Positions 1 to 9,360 of a stretch of DNA of 64,000 bases are shown here, piece by piece; positions within the stretch are counted from its first letter, which is position 1, and each line of letters begins with the position of its first letter. The stretch is from Salsipaludibacter sp963812245. GTDB lineage: Bacteria; Actinomycetota; Nitriliruptoria; Nitriliruptorales; Nitriliruptoraceae. The position numbers and the translations under genes were made by a program. The notes beneath the pieces are model-generated. The model was given only the letters and a program-made list of their open reading frames with translations, was not told where the DNA came from and did no database searches. The stretch covers positions 1 through 64,000 of the forward strand of contig CAWEUK010000005.1 in NCBI GenBank assembly GCA_963812245.1, read 5' to 3'.

Positions 1-1982
1 TCGCGGCAGGACCCGACGACGTCGACGGACGTCGTGGCGTCGACCATGGAAGTCAAGGCCGCGATGCGCAGCATCGAGACCCTCGGTGTCCCGGTGGTCG
101 CGGCGATCAACGGCGCTGCACTGGGCGGGGGATTCGAACTGGCCATGATGTGCCACCACCGCATCGCGATGGACAACCCGCGTACACGAGGTCGGGCCAG
201 CCCGAGGTGAGCCTGGGCTTGTTGCCGGGTGCCGGTGGCGTGGTCCGCACCGTCCGGCTGCTCGGAATCACCGACGGCGCTGCTGAACGTCCTCCTCCAG
301 GCGCAGCGGCACCGGGGGCCGGGCCCGCGACGTCGGCCTGGTGCACGAGGTGGTCGGCACCGAGGAGGAGCGATGCTGGCGTCCGGGGCCCGCGCCTTCA
401 TCGATGCCCACCCCACCTCGCACCAGCCCTGGGACGAACCCGGCCACAGGATTCCCGGCGGCACTCCCGCGCATCCCAAGTTCGCCGCGAACCTCCCCGC
501 CTTCCCCGCGAGACCTCGCGGAAGGAGACCGCCGGCGCCCCCTACCCCGGGGCGCAGCGCAACATCCTCGCCGCCGCGGTCGAGGGCGCCCAGGTCGACT
601 TCGAGACCGCGCAGGTCGAGATCGAGGCCCGCTACTTCGTGGAGCTTGTCACCGAGGCAGATCGCGAAGAACATGACCCAGGCCTTCTTCTTCGACCTCC
701 AGGCGGTCAACAAGGGCCGCTGGCGCCCGCAGGGCGTCGAGAAGCGCAAGGTCCACAGGGTCGCCGTGCTCGGCGCCGGGATGATGGGTGCCGGCATCGC
801 CTACCTGTGCGAAGGCCGGTATCGAGTCGTCATCAAGGACATCGCCCTGGAGAACGCGGAGAAGGGCAAGGACTACTCGGAAAGCTCGAGGAGAAGGGCG
901 TCAGCCGCGGCAAGGCCAGGCAGGACAGCGGGACGCGCTGCTCGACCGCATCACTCCGACCGCGGATACGGCGGACCGGGCCGGGTGCGACGCCTGATCG
1001 AGGCCGTCTTCGAGGAAACGGGGCTGAAGCACAAGGTGTACCCGGAGGTCGAGCGACCTGGCCCCCGACGCGCTGCTGTGCTCCAACACCTCGACCCTGC
1101 CCATCAGCTAAGCTGGCCGAAGGGGTCGGACCCCGGCGGTTTCGTCGGGCTGCACTACTTCTCGCCGGTCGACAAGATGCCGCTGATGGAGATCATCGCG
1201 GCGAGCAGACCGGGAGAAGACGCTGGCCCGCGCCTTCGACAGGGTGCTGCAGATGCGCAAGACGCCGATCGTCGTCAACGACAGCCGGGGGTTCTTCACC
1301 TCGCGGGTCATCGGGCACTTCCTCACCGAGGGGGTGGCGATGGTCGCCGAGGGCGTCTCGCCCGTCCCGGTCGAACGGGCCGGCGAGCAGGCCGGATACC
1401 CCGCAAGGTGCTGCAGCTGATGGACGAGCTCACCCTCACCCTTCCGCGCAAGATCGGCGCGAGACCGCCGGGCGCCGCAAGGGCGGAGGTGACGACAGGT
1501 CCCTCCCGAGCACCCCGCAGGCCCGTCATACGAGCGGATGGTCGAGCGAGTTCGGGCGCGCGGGCAAGAGGCGGCGCGGGCTTCTACGAGTACGACGAGA
1601 CGGGCAGCGCACCCGCTGTGGCAGGGACTGCACGAGCGTTCGGCGGGGGGGAGCGAGATCACCGGGCAGGCGACGTCGACCTGATCGACACTCCAGGAAC
1701 GCATGCTGTTCGTGGAGGCGATCGACACCGTCAGGCGCTTCGAGGAGGGCGTCCTGGAGACCTACGCGGACGCCAACATCGGCTCCATCTTCGGCATCGG
1801 GTTCCCGGCGTGGACCGGTGGCGTCGTGCAGTACATCGACCAGTACCCGGGGGGACTACCGGGATTCGTGGCGCGGTGCAAGGAGCTGGTCGACGCCTAC
1901 GGCGAGCGCTTTCACGCCGCCGGCGAGCCTCACCGAGAAGGCCGAGTCGGGTGAACCGCTGCGGGCGGCCGGCGCCGCCTGA
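1..1982 (+). pseudogene. Fatty-acid oxidation complex alpha subunit (enoyl-CoA hydratase / 3-hydroxyacyl-CoA dehydrogenase), 5'-truncated and frameshifted
   Basis: This is a bifunctional beta-oxidation enzyme of the FadB/FadJ family, normally hydrating enoyl-CoA and oxidising 3-hydroxyacyl-CoA with NAD. The frame open at base 1 reads VPVVAAINGAALGGGFELAM, the hydratase oxyanion-hole region. GQPEVSLGLLPGAGG follows in another frame near 200, then an inter-domain stretch. The Rossmann motif VAVLGAGMMGAGIAYLCE lies at about 760-812 and the dehydrogenase signature GLHYFSPVDKMPLMEI at about 1149-1197. The C-terminal piece FGIGFPAWTGGVVQYIDQ is at 1790-1845 and the stop at 1980-1982. All three forward frames are used in turn, with at least a dozen switches, so no intact protein can be made as written. 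The start lies outside the window. It is either a dead gene or a stretch with poor base-calling; the conserved motifs remain near-perfect between shifts, which favours sequence error. Confidence 0.85.
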
Positions 1983-2014
1983 GGCAGCAACAGCGCCGCC
2001 CGAGGCAGCATCAC

Positions 2015-2047
2015 GTCGACGCCGGACCCTCGTGGTCCGGCGTCGAC
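2015..2047 (+). terminator. Hairpin after the fadJ-like gene
   Basis: A perfect 14-bp inverted repeat (GTCGACGCCGGACC at 2015-2028, complement at 2034-2047) with a 5-nt loop is followed by TCGTTT. It lies 33 bases after the stop of the fatty-acid oxidation gene, as expected for a factor-independent terminator in a high-GC genome. Confidence 0.7.
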
Positions 2048-2096
2048 TCGTTTGTCGGGATTCCCGTGGCCGATCAGGCGAAGTCGCAACCGAACG

Positions 2097-2122
2097 ACCA
2101 CACGTGTGGTTTGATGTATCAC
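2097..2122 (+). promoter_or_regulatory. Candidate operator/promoter of the CHAT-I gene
   Basis: The sequence contains a perfect 14-bp palindrome ACCACACGTGTGGT (2097-2110), followed at 2114-2122 by ATGTATCAC. The same nine bases occur upstream of the second CHAT gene (minus strand, 9275-9267), with 56 bases between motif and start codon in both cases. A promoter or operator role is inferred. Confidence 0.45.
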
Positions 2123-2178
2123 AGTCCGGTTGGGGGCCTTCCGGATGGCCGCAACCGCAGAAACTGGGGGACGCCGGG

Positions 2179-4786
2179 ATGGCTGGGGACACGCGCCTTG
2201 GAGTGGTCGTCGTCGACGGCACCGACACCATGATGCACGCCTGGGACCTGATCGAACGCAGCGGTGCCGCGGTCGTGGCGGTCCGCGACGGCACCGGCGA
2301 CGTCCCACGATGGACGGTGTGGCGCAGCCAGGACCTGCTCACCCTGCCCCGTTCCCTGCACGAATCCGGACTGCGGCACGTGGGCGCACTGCTGTCACTG
2401 GCACAGCGCCGCGGCATCGAGACGTGGCCGGAAGGCGACTCGCCTCCTCCTGGTCTTCCGGTCCTGGTCGTGGCGGACGGCATCCCGGTCGCGCTCGTCC
2501 TGTCGGACCGGGATCCCGACGGCGCGGCCGTGTTCGAGACCCACATCGATCTGCCACCCGACCTGCCCACCGAATCCGCGCCACCCGTCCCGCCCGACGG
2601 GTCTGCAGGTGACGACGACGAGGACCTCCCCGCCGAAGCGTCGGACGACGGCGCATCCGACGGTGACTGGGAGGACGTCGCTTCCGACAGCACCGGCGCC
2701 GGGGACGCCGCGGGCGCCGTCGAGCCCGAACCGACGGCGACGGAACCCCGGGAGGATGCAGCCGACGATTCGACCGACGAGGCAGCACCCGGAGGATGGT
2801 GGACGAGAGATCCCGCCGAACCCACCGGCCCCGTCAGGGGTGGGGGTGACTGGGCCACCGCCTCGCCGGTGCGACCACCCTCCACGCCACCTACGCCGCC
2901 GCGCGCTGCCCGCCCCCCGGCCGCGACCAGCCGGCCCCCCACGACCGCGCTGCCGCCACCCCCCAGCCCGCAACCCCCCAACCCGCAACCCCCCGGGACG
3001 CCATCCGGCAGCCATCCCCAACCGAGACCGGGTGCCCGGCCATCCGTGGCGCCACCCCCGCCCGCCGCGACCGGTGTGCCGCCCGACTCGGACCGTGACG
3101 AAGCCACCACCACCAGGTTGCACCCGTTCCTGGACGCGCCGGACCGGGTCGACAGTGGGGCCAGCATCACGGTCACGATCGGCGTTGGCGCCGAGGCCCA
3201 ACCCGGACTGACGACCTCCGGTGACGGGATGGAGGTGGCGGTGGACGACGCCGGTGAGGTCGCGTTCGAGGTGATGGTGCTCGCCCAGGGCTTCACCGTG
3301 CACGGGGCCCGCAGCGAACTGCGGGTCGCGGCCGCCGCGCCCGACAAGAAGCGGCTCACGATCACCCTCGACGCCGACGAGGTGACGACCGTGACCCGGA
3401 CCCTCATCGAGGTCCAGTACGGCCAGGCAGGCACCCCGATCGGGCGGGCGTGGCGCGAAGTCGTCATCGCGCCGGCAGATGCCGACGGTCACGGGCGGGG
3501 TCGAATCGGGGGCCCTGCCCGTCATGGCAGGTGGCCAGGAGGCAGCCGACCTGACCGTCATCGCGGTGGGCGGCCAGGACGACGCGACGATGGTCTGGAC
3601 GTTCTTCTCGCCCCATGACGTCTCGCTGCCCGACCAGGCCGTCGTGTGGCCCTTCGAAGCGGCGAATGCCCGCGACCTCGCCCTGCAGCAGGTCCTCAAG
3701 ATGGCGAAGGCGACCAGGTCCCCGCTGTCGGACAACGAGATGCGGGGCCTTGCCAGCGCCGTTGCCGATGCCATGCCACCGGCATTCTGGCAGGTGCTGG
3801 CCGACGTGGCCGCGGCCCCGACGGTCCCGTCCGACCGGAGGCCATCGCTGCTGCTGGTGACCGACGAGCCATGGGTGCCGTGGGAACTGGCGGCCACCGG
3901 CGAGGACTACCTGGCACCCGAGCTCGTGGACCCTGACGTGCCCGACTTCCTGGGTGCCCAGTTCGCGATGGGCCGGTGGCTGGTGCCGCGACAACGTGGG
4001 CGCGTGGAGTCACCGGTCCTGCCACCACCGACAAGCCACGACGTTGCAGGCATGGCGCTGGTCATCGGCGACTACGCCGCGAGCATCAACTGGCGCAAAC
4101 TGCCGGAAGCCCAGGCCGAGGGCGAGGCACTCGCCGCGCGCTATCCGTCATCCCGGTGGACGGCGACGGCCCCGGACCTGGACCGCCTGCTCGACAACGA
4201 TCTCGACGGCCGTCCCGGGGACATCCTGCACATGGCCTGCCACGGCGCCACGGACCCCGACAACCTGCAGTGGAGTGGGATCATCCTGTCCGACGACGAG
4301 GATCGACTGTCACCGCTGATGATCCGCGGGTCGGTCCTGCCCCGCGAGCAGCGACCTCTGGTCTTCCTCAACGCCTGCCAGGTCGGCCAGGGCACCGATG
4401 GCATGTCGGATTCGGGCAGCCTCGGCGCCGCCTTCGTCCGCGAGGGCGCAACGGGCTTCGTGGCGCCCCTGTGGGAGGTCGACGATGCCCTGGCATCGAG
4501 CATGGCACTGGACTTCTACCGCGACACGCTCGACGACGGTTGCACGGTGGGCGAGGCGCTGCGCAGGTCCCGCAGCAAGTGGACACCCACGACATCCACG
4601 CGGCTCGCCTACGTGTACTGGGGCCATCCGGACCTGCGCCTGCACCTGGACCCCGACGCGCGGCCCGCCCCGGACCAACCCAGCGACTCCCCACCCACCG
4701 ACCCCGCCGACGACGACCCGGCGTCAGACGGCACCGCCGCCGACATGGCTGCGACCACCACACCCCAGGAGGAACCCCATGGTTGA
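2179..4786 (+). CDS. CHAT-domain (caspase-like) protease, CHAT-I, with one frameshift
   Basis: This is a caspase-family cysteine protease of the CHAT type. The N-terminal part begins MAGDTRLGVVVVDGTDT (ATG at 2179). It has a ~130-residue globular region, then a long acid/proline-rich linker (about 2590-3100). A beta-rich domain follows at about 3115-3470. Near 3475 the coding frame shifts by one base and continues as VTGGVESGALPVMAGG to the stop at 4786. The CHAT domain fills the C-terminal part: LHMACHG (4228-4248) supplies the catalytic His and VFLNACQVGQ (Cys at about 4375) the catalytic Cys. A further conserved block is FVAPLWEVDDALA. The last eight bases overlap the start of the hydrolase gene, suggesting coupled translation. 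The shift may be an assembly error; otherwise the sensor half and the protease half would be separate products. The substrate is unknown. Confidence 0.8.
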
Positions 4787-6316
4787 CTTCAGCGATCCAC
4801 GCAGCCCGGGTCCACCTCGGCCGGGGCATTAGACTCCGCGCACCCGGCCTGCAGGGCCAGGCCCAGGTCGAGGAGGTGGCGCCCGGCCAGACGCGCTCGG
4901 CAAGTGTCGAACCCGCCACCGATGCAATGACCGCAGCACTGGCTGCCACCGGGATGCGCGAGCAGGCGCTGGTCACGGCCGACGTGCGACCCGTCCCGGG
5001 ACTCACCGGCGGTCCTGCCGCACCGGGGCGAGAGCCCGGGCGACGGCGATGCCGTGGTGCTGGACGTGCCCGACCCCGGCGAGGAATGGGGCCAGGTCCT
5101 GATGGCGGTGCACGAGGGCGGGGTGATCTCGTGGCACCTGCCGCGACCCACCTCGGACGCGACGGACCCCACGCGCGGGGGCGCCGCCGTGCAGTTCCAC
5201 GTCGACCTCCCCGAACTCGGTCCCCCCGTGGACGATGCCGCTCGCCACGACGACGAGGAAGCCACGACGCGTGGCCTGATCGGGTTGGCCGGACGTGTGC
5301 TGCTCAAGGCCCTGGTCTTCCCCATCGCCAAGGAGGTGGCGGGGCGGGTGACCGCGAGGTTGGTGCGCAACTGGGAGGAGGAGCATCGCCCATACGGGTT
5401 GCGCTGGTTCGGCCCCAGCGACGATCCCCGTGCCGGAACGGCGATCGCCCAGACCGACCTCGCCGACCTCGCAGCAGGCCGCGCGCTGATGCTCGTCCAC
5501 GGGACGTTCTCGACGTCGGCGACCGGGTTCGGGCAACTGTCCGACGACGCGGTCGGGCGACTCGCCAGGGCCTACGACGGTCGGGTGTTCGCGTTCGAGC
5601 ATCCGTCGGTGGCCACGTCCCCCGACGACAACCTCGCCGGGCTGCAGGCTGCGCTCGACGGCGCACCGCGCCTGGACCTCGACGTCGTCACCCACAGCCG
5701 CGGCGGCCTGGTCGGGCGACTGATCGCGGGTGGCCTGGGCGACGTCCCCCAGGTGCAGGTCCGCAACCTGGTCTTCGGTGCCACACCCAACCACGGCACC
5801 CTGCTGGCCCAACCCAAACACGTCGTCGCATTCCTCGATCGGGCGACGACATTGTTGAACCTGGCGCCTCCCGGCCCCGCCGACATCCGTGCAGGCCGCG
5901 ATGGAGGCACTCGTCGGAGTCAAGGCCATCGTCGCAGGTGGACTCGAGCACCTGACCGGCCTGACCGCGATGAACCCCGCCAGTCCGTGGCTCGAGGACC
6001 TCAACGTGCGGGCAGGGGCCGACGACACGACCACGTACCGGGCCATCGCCGCCGACTTCGAGCCCACGGGCGCACTCCGACGCGCAATCAAGATGCGGGT
6101 GCAGGACGAGATCGTCGACCGGGTCATGGGCAACGTCGACAACGACAGCGGGCGCCGACCGTGGGCGTCACCGGCACGGCGTCGGACCCGGCGGCGCTGG
6201 TGGCCGACCCCCTCGTGTACGCCACCGGTGACGGCGTCCACCACAGCAACATCTTCGCCAAGCGCCGCACCCACCAGGCCCTCGAGGAGTGGCTGATCGG
6301 GGGCGCCACGCCCTGA
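4779..6316 (+). CDS. Alpha/beta-hydrolase (lipase-like, DUF7379-type) partner of CHAT-I, frameshifted
   Basis: The ATG at 4779 overlaps the CHAT-I stop, so the two are probably co-translated. As written the frame breaks at least four times: shortly after the start, near 5050, near 5890 and near 6160. The coding pieces are colinear. They include a charged N-terminal region, RALMLVHGTFSTSATGFG (oxyanion-loop HG motif, about 5482-5535), the nucleophile elbow THSRGG (Ser at about 5697), and FGATPNHGTLLAQP. The C-terminal end is ADPLVYATGDGVHHSNIF...EEWLIGG. The His in GDGVHHSNIF is a plausible third catalytic residue. No signal peptide was seen, so a cytoplasmic esterase or lipase is likely. Position next to a caspase-like protease suggests it is an effector regulated by proteolysis; this is inference. 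The frameshifts match those of neighbouring genes and may be sequence errors. Confidence 0.65.
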
Positions 6317-6496
6317 CGCAGACCGGCGCCCGAACCGGCCGTCAGGTCCTCCCCCGGCGTCGCGGACGGGCATGCCATGCCGCCAGTCCCCCAATCGAGG
6401 CGCGACGGCCCGGACGGGCCGTGATTCAGCAGGGCGCGGCGTCCGAGGGCTGCGGCATCTCGTCGGGACCGGGTCCAACTGACGGGTCGTCCCAGA

Positions 6497-7888
6497 TCAG
6501 CAGCCGCCCCCAGCACGCGGGACGGGCTGGTTGGGGCTCGTGCGGCCCTGGGTGGAACTCGTCATCGAGGAGAAACCCCCGTCCCCGGTCCCGTTGCTGA
6601 TGTTGAGGTTGAAGCCGATCACGTCGCCCACGTCCGGCCCGCCGCCCAGCACGACCCAGGGAATGGCCGCCTCGATGTCGTAGCCACCGCCGGTCAGCGT
6701 CGAGGCCAACTCGATCGCCGGTTCGACCCCACCGGCCTGGAAGACCCCGCCGAACGCCGGATTGCTGGCGGGCAGCACCCCGTTGACGCCGTCGTCGGGT
6801 CCCAGCAGCACGTGCAGGTCGCCGGCCTGGACCAACTCGCCGGGGTCGTCGGAGGGGCCGGCCGCCCACTCGAAGCCGAGGCTGTCACCGCGCCACAACT
6901 GGCTGGGCTCGAACTGCCAGGCCTGGTCGACGAGGGGATCGCCGACACTGGCTGACACGTACAGGGCAGACGTGTCCCACGTCACCACCCCGAAACCACC
7001 GACCTCCGGGTTGCCGTGCACGGTCTGGCCGATGTCGATGAAGTACCCGTCGCTGGGCCAGTCACTCAGGTCGCCGTCGATGAAGGCGGGGCCGACATGG
7101 CCACCGCGACGCTGGCCAGGGGTGACACGTCGCCGTACCAGGACGGAAGCCCGCCTTCGGGGGGGTCGACCAGCGGCTCGCTGGGGGTCGGCCACCGGCG
7201 TCTCGGGGGGATCGACCTGGGGGTGGCGAACGGCCCGAGGGTCGGGGCCGCGGACGGCTCCTCACCCACCATCAGGCCGACGAGACAGGACCGCGAACAC
7301 ACCGAACAGGACTGCGAGCACGAACCCGATCCGCCTGGGCCATGGGCTCGGCGCGCGGCTGAGCCGCGGGGACCGACGGCGGCGTCGCCCCACCGTTCTC
7401 CGTGGCGGGGTGGCCCCCGGCTGCCGCCGGGCAGCCACGTCAGGGGTGCCACCGCGGGGGAGCACCGGGGCGGGTGCCGGCGAACGGCAAGGCCGGCGAG
7501 GCACGCTGGGGGCCGGCGGCTGGGTCGTCGGGACCTGTCGCGTCTGGACCGGGGGGATGGTCGGCGCCGGGTCCGGGATCGGGTCGGGGGCGGTCCACGA
7601 CCGCCCGATCCGTTCCGACCGGTGCGGTGTCGGCGGCGGCCGACATCCGGGGCAGCATCTCGGTCCCGGCCGCACCAGCCCCGGCCGCACACGGCCGCGG
7701 CAGCAGCCCCAGCCCCAACCGCGGCAGCCGTTCCAGCGGAACGCGATGGCTCTGGATCATCTGCGGGTTCGGGATCGCCCGAGCCCACCGACTCGCCACC
7801 GTCCGGCCTCGCCGCTGGGGTCGTCGCGGTCGGCGGGCACATCGACCGGCCCATCGTCGGGATCGTGACGGACCACGTCGGGGCTCAC
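6497..7888 (-). CDS. Single-pass membrane protein with C-terminal CBM9/DOMON-like domain, frameshifted
   Basis: A GTG at 7888 overlaps the stop of CHAT-II (GTGA), pointing to coupled translation. The start reads VSPDVVRHDPDDGPVDVPAD, an acidic N-terminus. Then comes a low-complexity Pro/Arg/Ala-rich stretch whose frame is uncertain (7300-7780). One hydrophobic helix, IGFVLAVLFGVFAV..., continues as SCLVGLMVG after a shift near 7285. After another shift near 7090 a folded domain starts with AFIDGDLSDWPSDGYFIDIG. It continues with ALYVSASVGDPLV, SLGFEWAAG and IEAAIPWVVLGGGPDVGDVIGFNLNI. The IDGxLxDW opening and the spacing are typical of CBM9-like or DOMON beta-sandwich domains that bind sugar or haem. 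Predicted topology is cytoplasmic N-terminus and extracellular sugar-binding-like domain. At least three frame changes are needed. Confidence 0.55.
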
Positions 7889-9210
7889 CGATCGGCTGTG
7901 TCCCCGCTTGGTCTGGCGACCGAGCCGGGCCGGTCGCGGCGGGCCGACGCCTGCAGCCGGGCCAACTGGTCGGCGGCGGTGGCGTTGTCGGGGTCGATGG
8001 CCAGGATGCGTTGCAGGATCCCGATGGCGGAGATCTCGCCGAGATCGTCCTGGTCGGCGCGGGCCTCCACCTCCTCCATCAGGGTCGGCACCTCGGCCGG
8101 CTCGGGCGCTGCCTTGAGGTCGAAGATGCGGCCGTCGGCCGCCCGCAGGTGCAGGACCGGGGTCCCCCACTCGGTGGCGCGATCCTGCAGGTACAGCGCC
8201 TTGCGAGCCTCCGAGACCGCAGCGTCCACCGGATACCCGTCGGCGACGGCCAGGTACAGCTCGCGCGAGAAGCGCTTCGCCGCGGCATCCGAGATCTCGA
8301 ACTGCATCGCCACCACGGCCGGGATCCCCGCCCGCGCCAGGCTCTGCGCGACCCCACCCAGCGGGTCCTTGACCGAGGTTCTGGCACCCTCGCAGGCGTT
8401 GAGCACGACCATCTGCAGACCGCGGTGATCGTGCAGCATCATCCCCAGGTCGCTGCCGGCGACCGGACGGGCCCGGCGATCGTCGTCCTCGAAGGCCAGC
8501 ATGCCCGTGCCGGTGGCCTCGTCGAAGATGCCGTGGCCCATGAAGTGGAGGATGTGGAAGGCCTCCTTGCGCAACTGGTGCTGCAGGTCCGCCACCGTCG
8601 GTGACGCCAGGGCGTGGACCTCGATGCGGCCCTCGCGGACCAGCTCGGCCGTGGCCTCGCGCAGGTTGGCGAGTTCGCGTTCGGTGTCCAGCTCCTCGAT
8701 GTCGGTTGGTGAGGCCACGACGACCAGGATGCGCAGTGGCAGCGCCACCTCGAGCGCCTCGACGGGCTGGCCCATCTCCAGATAGCGGACCAGGGGCGTG
8801 TCGACCGACAGCGCCAGCGGGCGGGCGAGCGACGTGCTGTGGAGGTACTCCCAGGGCACGTCCATGAGTTCCGGGGCCCGGTCCAGTCGCAGTCGCAGCC
8901 GCAGGCCCTCGCCGGCCGCCTGGCAGTCCTGCAGGCTCTGGCGCAGGGCGTACTCGACATCGGGAGTGAACACGGCGCCGTAGAGGGTCTGGCCGAACGC
9001 CTGGGCCGCCGTCCCGGGCGCGGAACCGGCCCGCCGGACACCGCGCCTGGCGCCCATCTTGAGGACGAAGTTCTCGAGTTCGTGCTCACCGAACGGCATC
9101 GCGAACGACCCGTGCGCCTCACCGGCCGGCGAGTCCACCACGTGCACGTCGAAGCCGTTGCCCTCTCGCTCGATCACGAGATCGAAGTTTCGGTAGTTGC
9201 GCGGCGCCAT
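7885..9210 (-). CDS. CHAT-domain (caspase-like) protease, CHAT-II
   Basis: This is an intact 441-residue protein starting MAPRNYRNFDLVIEREG. The ATG at 9210 is preceded by GGAGGG and was preferred to an upstream in-frame start at 9258. The N-terminal ~200 residues match the beta/alpha region that usually precedes CHAT domains (PLALSVDTPLVRYLEMGQP). The protease core has HILHFMGHGIFDEATGTG (catalytic His at about residue 225) and MVVLNACEGAR (catalytic Cys at about residue 271). IPAVVAMQFEISDAAAKRF follows. The tail ISAIGILQRILAIDPDNATAADQLARLQA resembles a single TPR-like helical hairpin. The stop overlaps the GTG start of the membrane CBM9-like gene. Unlike CHAT-I it is not interrupted. The target is unknown; proteolytic activation of a neighbour is plausible but not shown. 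Confidence 0.87.
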   Translation of the reverse strand: MAPRNYRNFDLVIEREGNGFDVHVVDSPAGEAHGSFAMPFGEHELENFVLKMGARRGVRRAGSAPGTAAQAFGQTLYGAVFTPDVEYALRQSLQDCQAAGEGLRLRLRLDRAPELMDVPWEYLHSTSLARPLALSVDTPLVRYLEMGQPVEALEVALPLRILVVVASPTDIEELDTERELANLREATAELVREGRIEVHALASPTVADLQHQLRKEAFHILHFMGHGIFDEATGTGMLAFEDDDRRARPVAGSDLGMMLHDHRGLQMVVLNACEGARTSVKDPLGGVAQSLARAGIPAVVAMQFEISDAAAKRFSRELYLAVADGYPVDAAVSEARKALYLQDRATEWGTPVLHLRAADGRIFDLKAAPEPAEVPTLMEEVEARADQDDLGEISAIGILQRILAIDPDNATAADQLARLQASARRDRPGSVARPSGDTADR

Positions 9211-9266
9211 GGCGCCCTCCCCCGTGACCGGACGGTGCACCCATGTCGGAACCGACACCGAGTGTC

Positions 9267-9275
9267 GTGATACAT
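9267..9275 (-). promoter_or_regulatory. Shared 9-mer upstream of CHAT-II
   Basis: ATGTATCAC on the minus strand ends 56 bases before the CHAT-II ATG. The identical nonamer lies 56 bases before the CHAT-I ATG on the plus strand. It may be a common -10 region or regulator site. Confidence 0.4.
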
Positions 9276-9360
9276 GATGGCACAGCCCACGCGATCGTGG
9301 GCGCGTTTCGCGATCAGGCGCGGGGCCCCCATCCGCGTCGTCATCGGCGACTCGGTCCGG

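Noticed and set aside
1731..3467. Minus-strand 578-codon frame opposite CHAT-I
   Set aside because: It is Ser/Thr/Arg-rich and lies antisense to the CHAT-I N-terminal and linker region; no start signal or motif.
3470..3490. Programmed ribosomal frameshift in CHAT-I
   Set aside because: No slippery heptamer or downstream structure was evident, and neighbouring genes show the same kind of single-base breaks, so sequence error is more likely.
6405..6422. Hairpin ACGGCCC-GGAC-GGGCCGT as terminator between convergent genes
   Set aside because: Only a 7-bp stem with no tail; in 70% GC DNA such stems are common by chance. Position is reasonable but the evidence is too weak to list.
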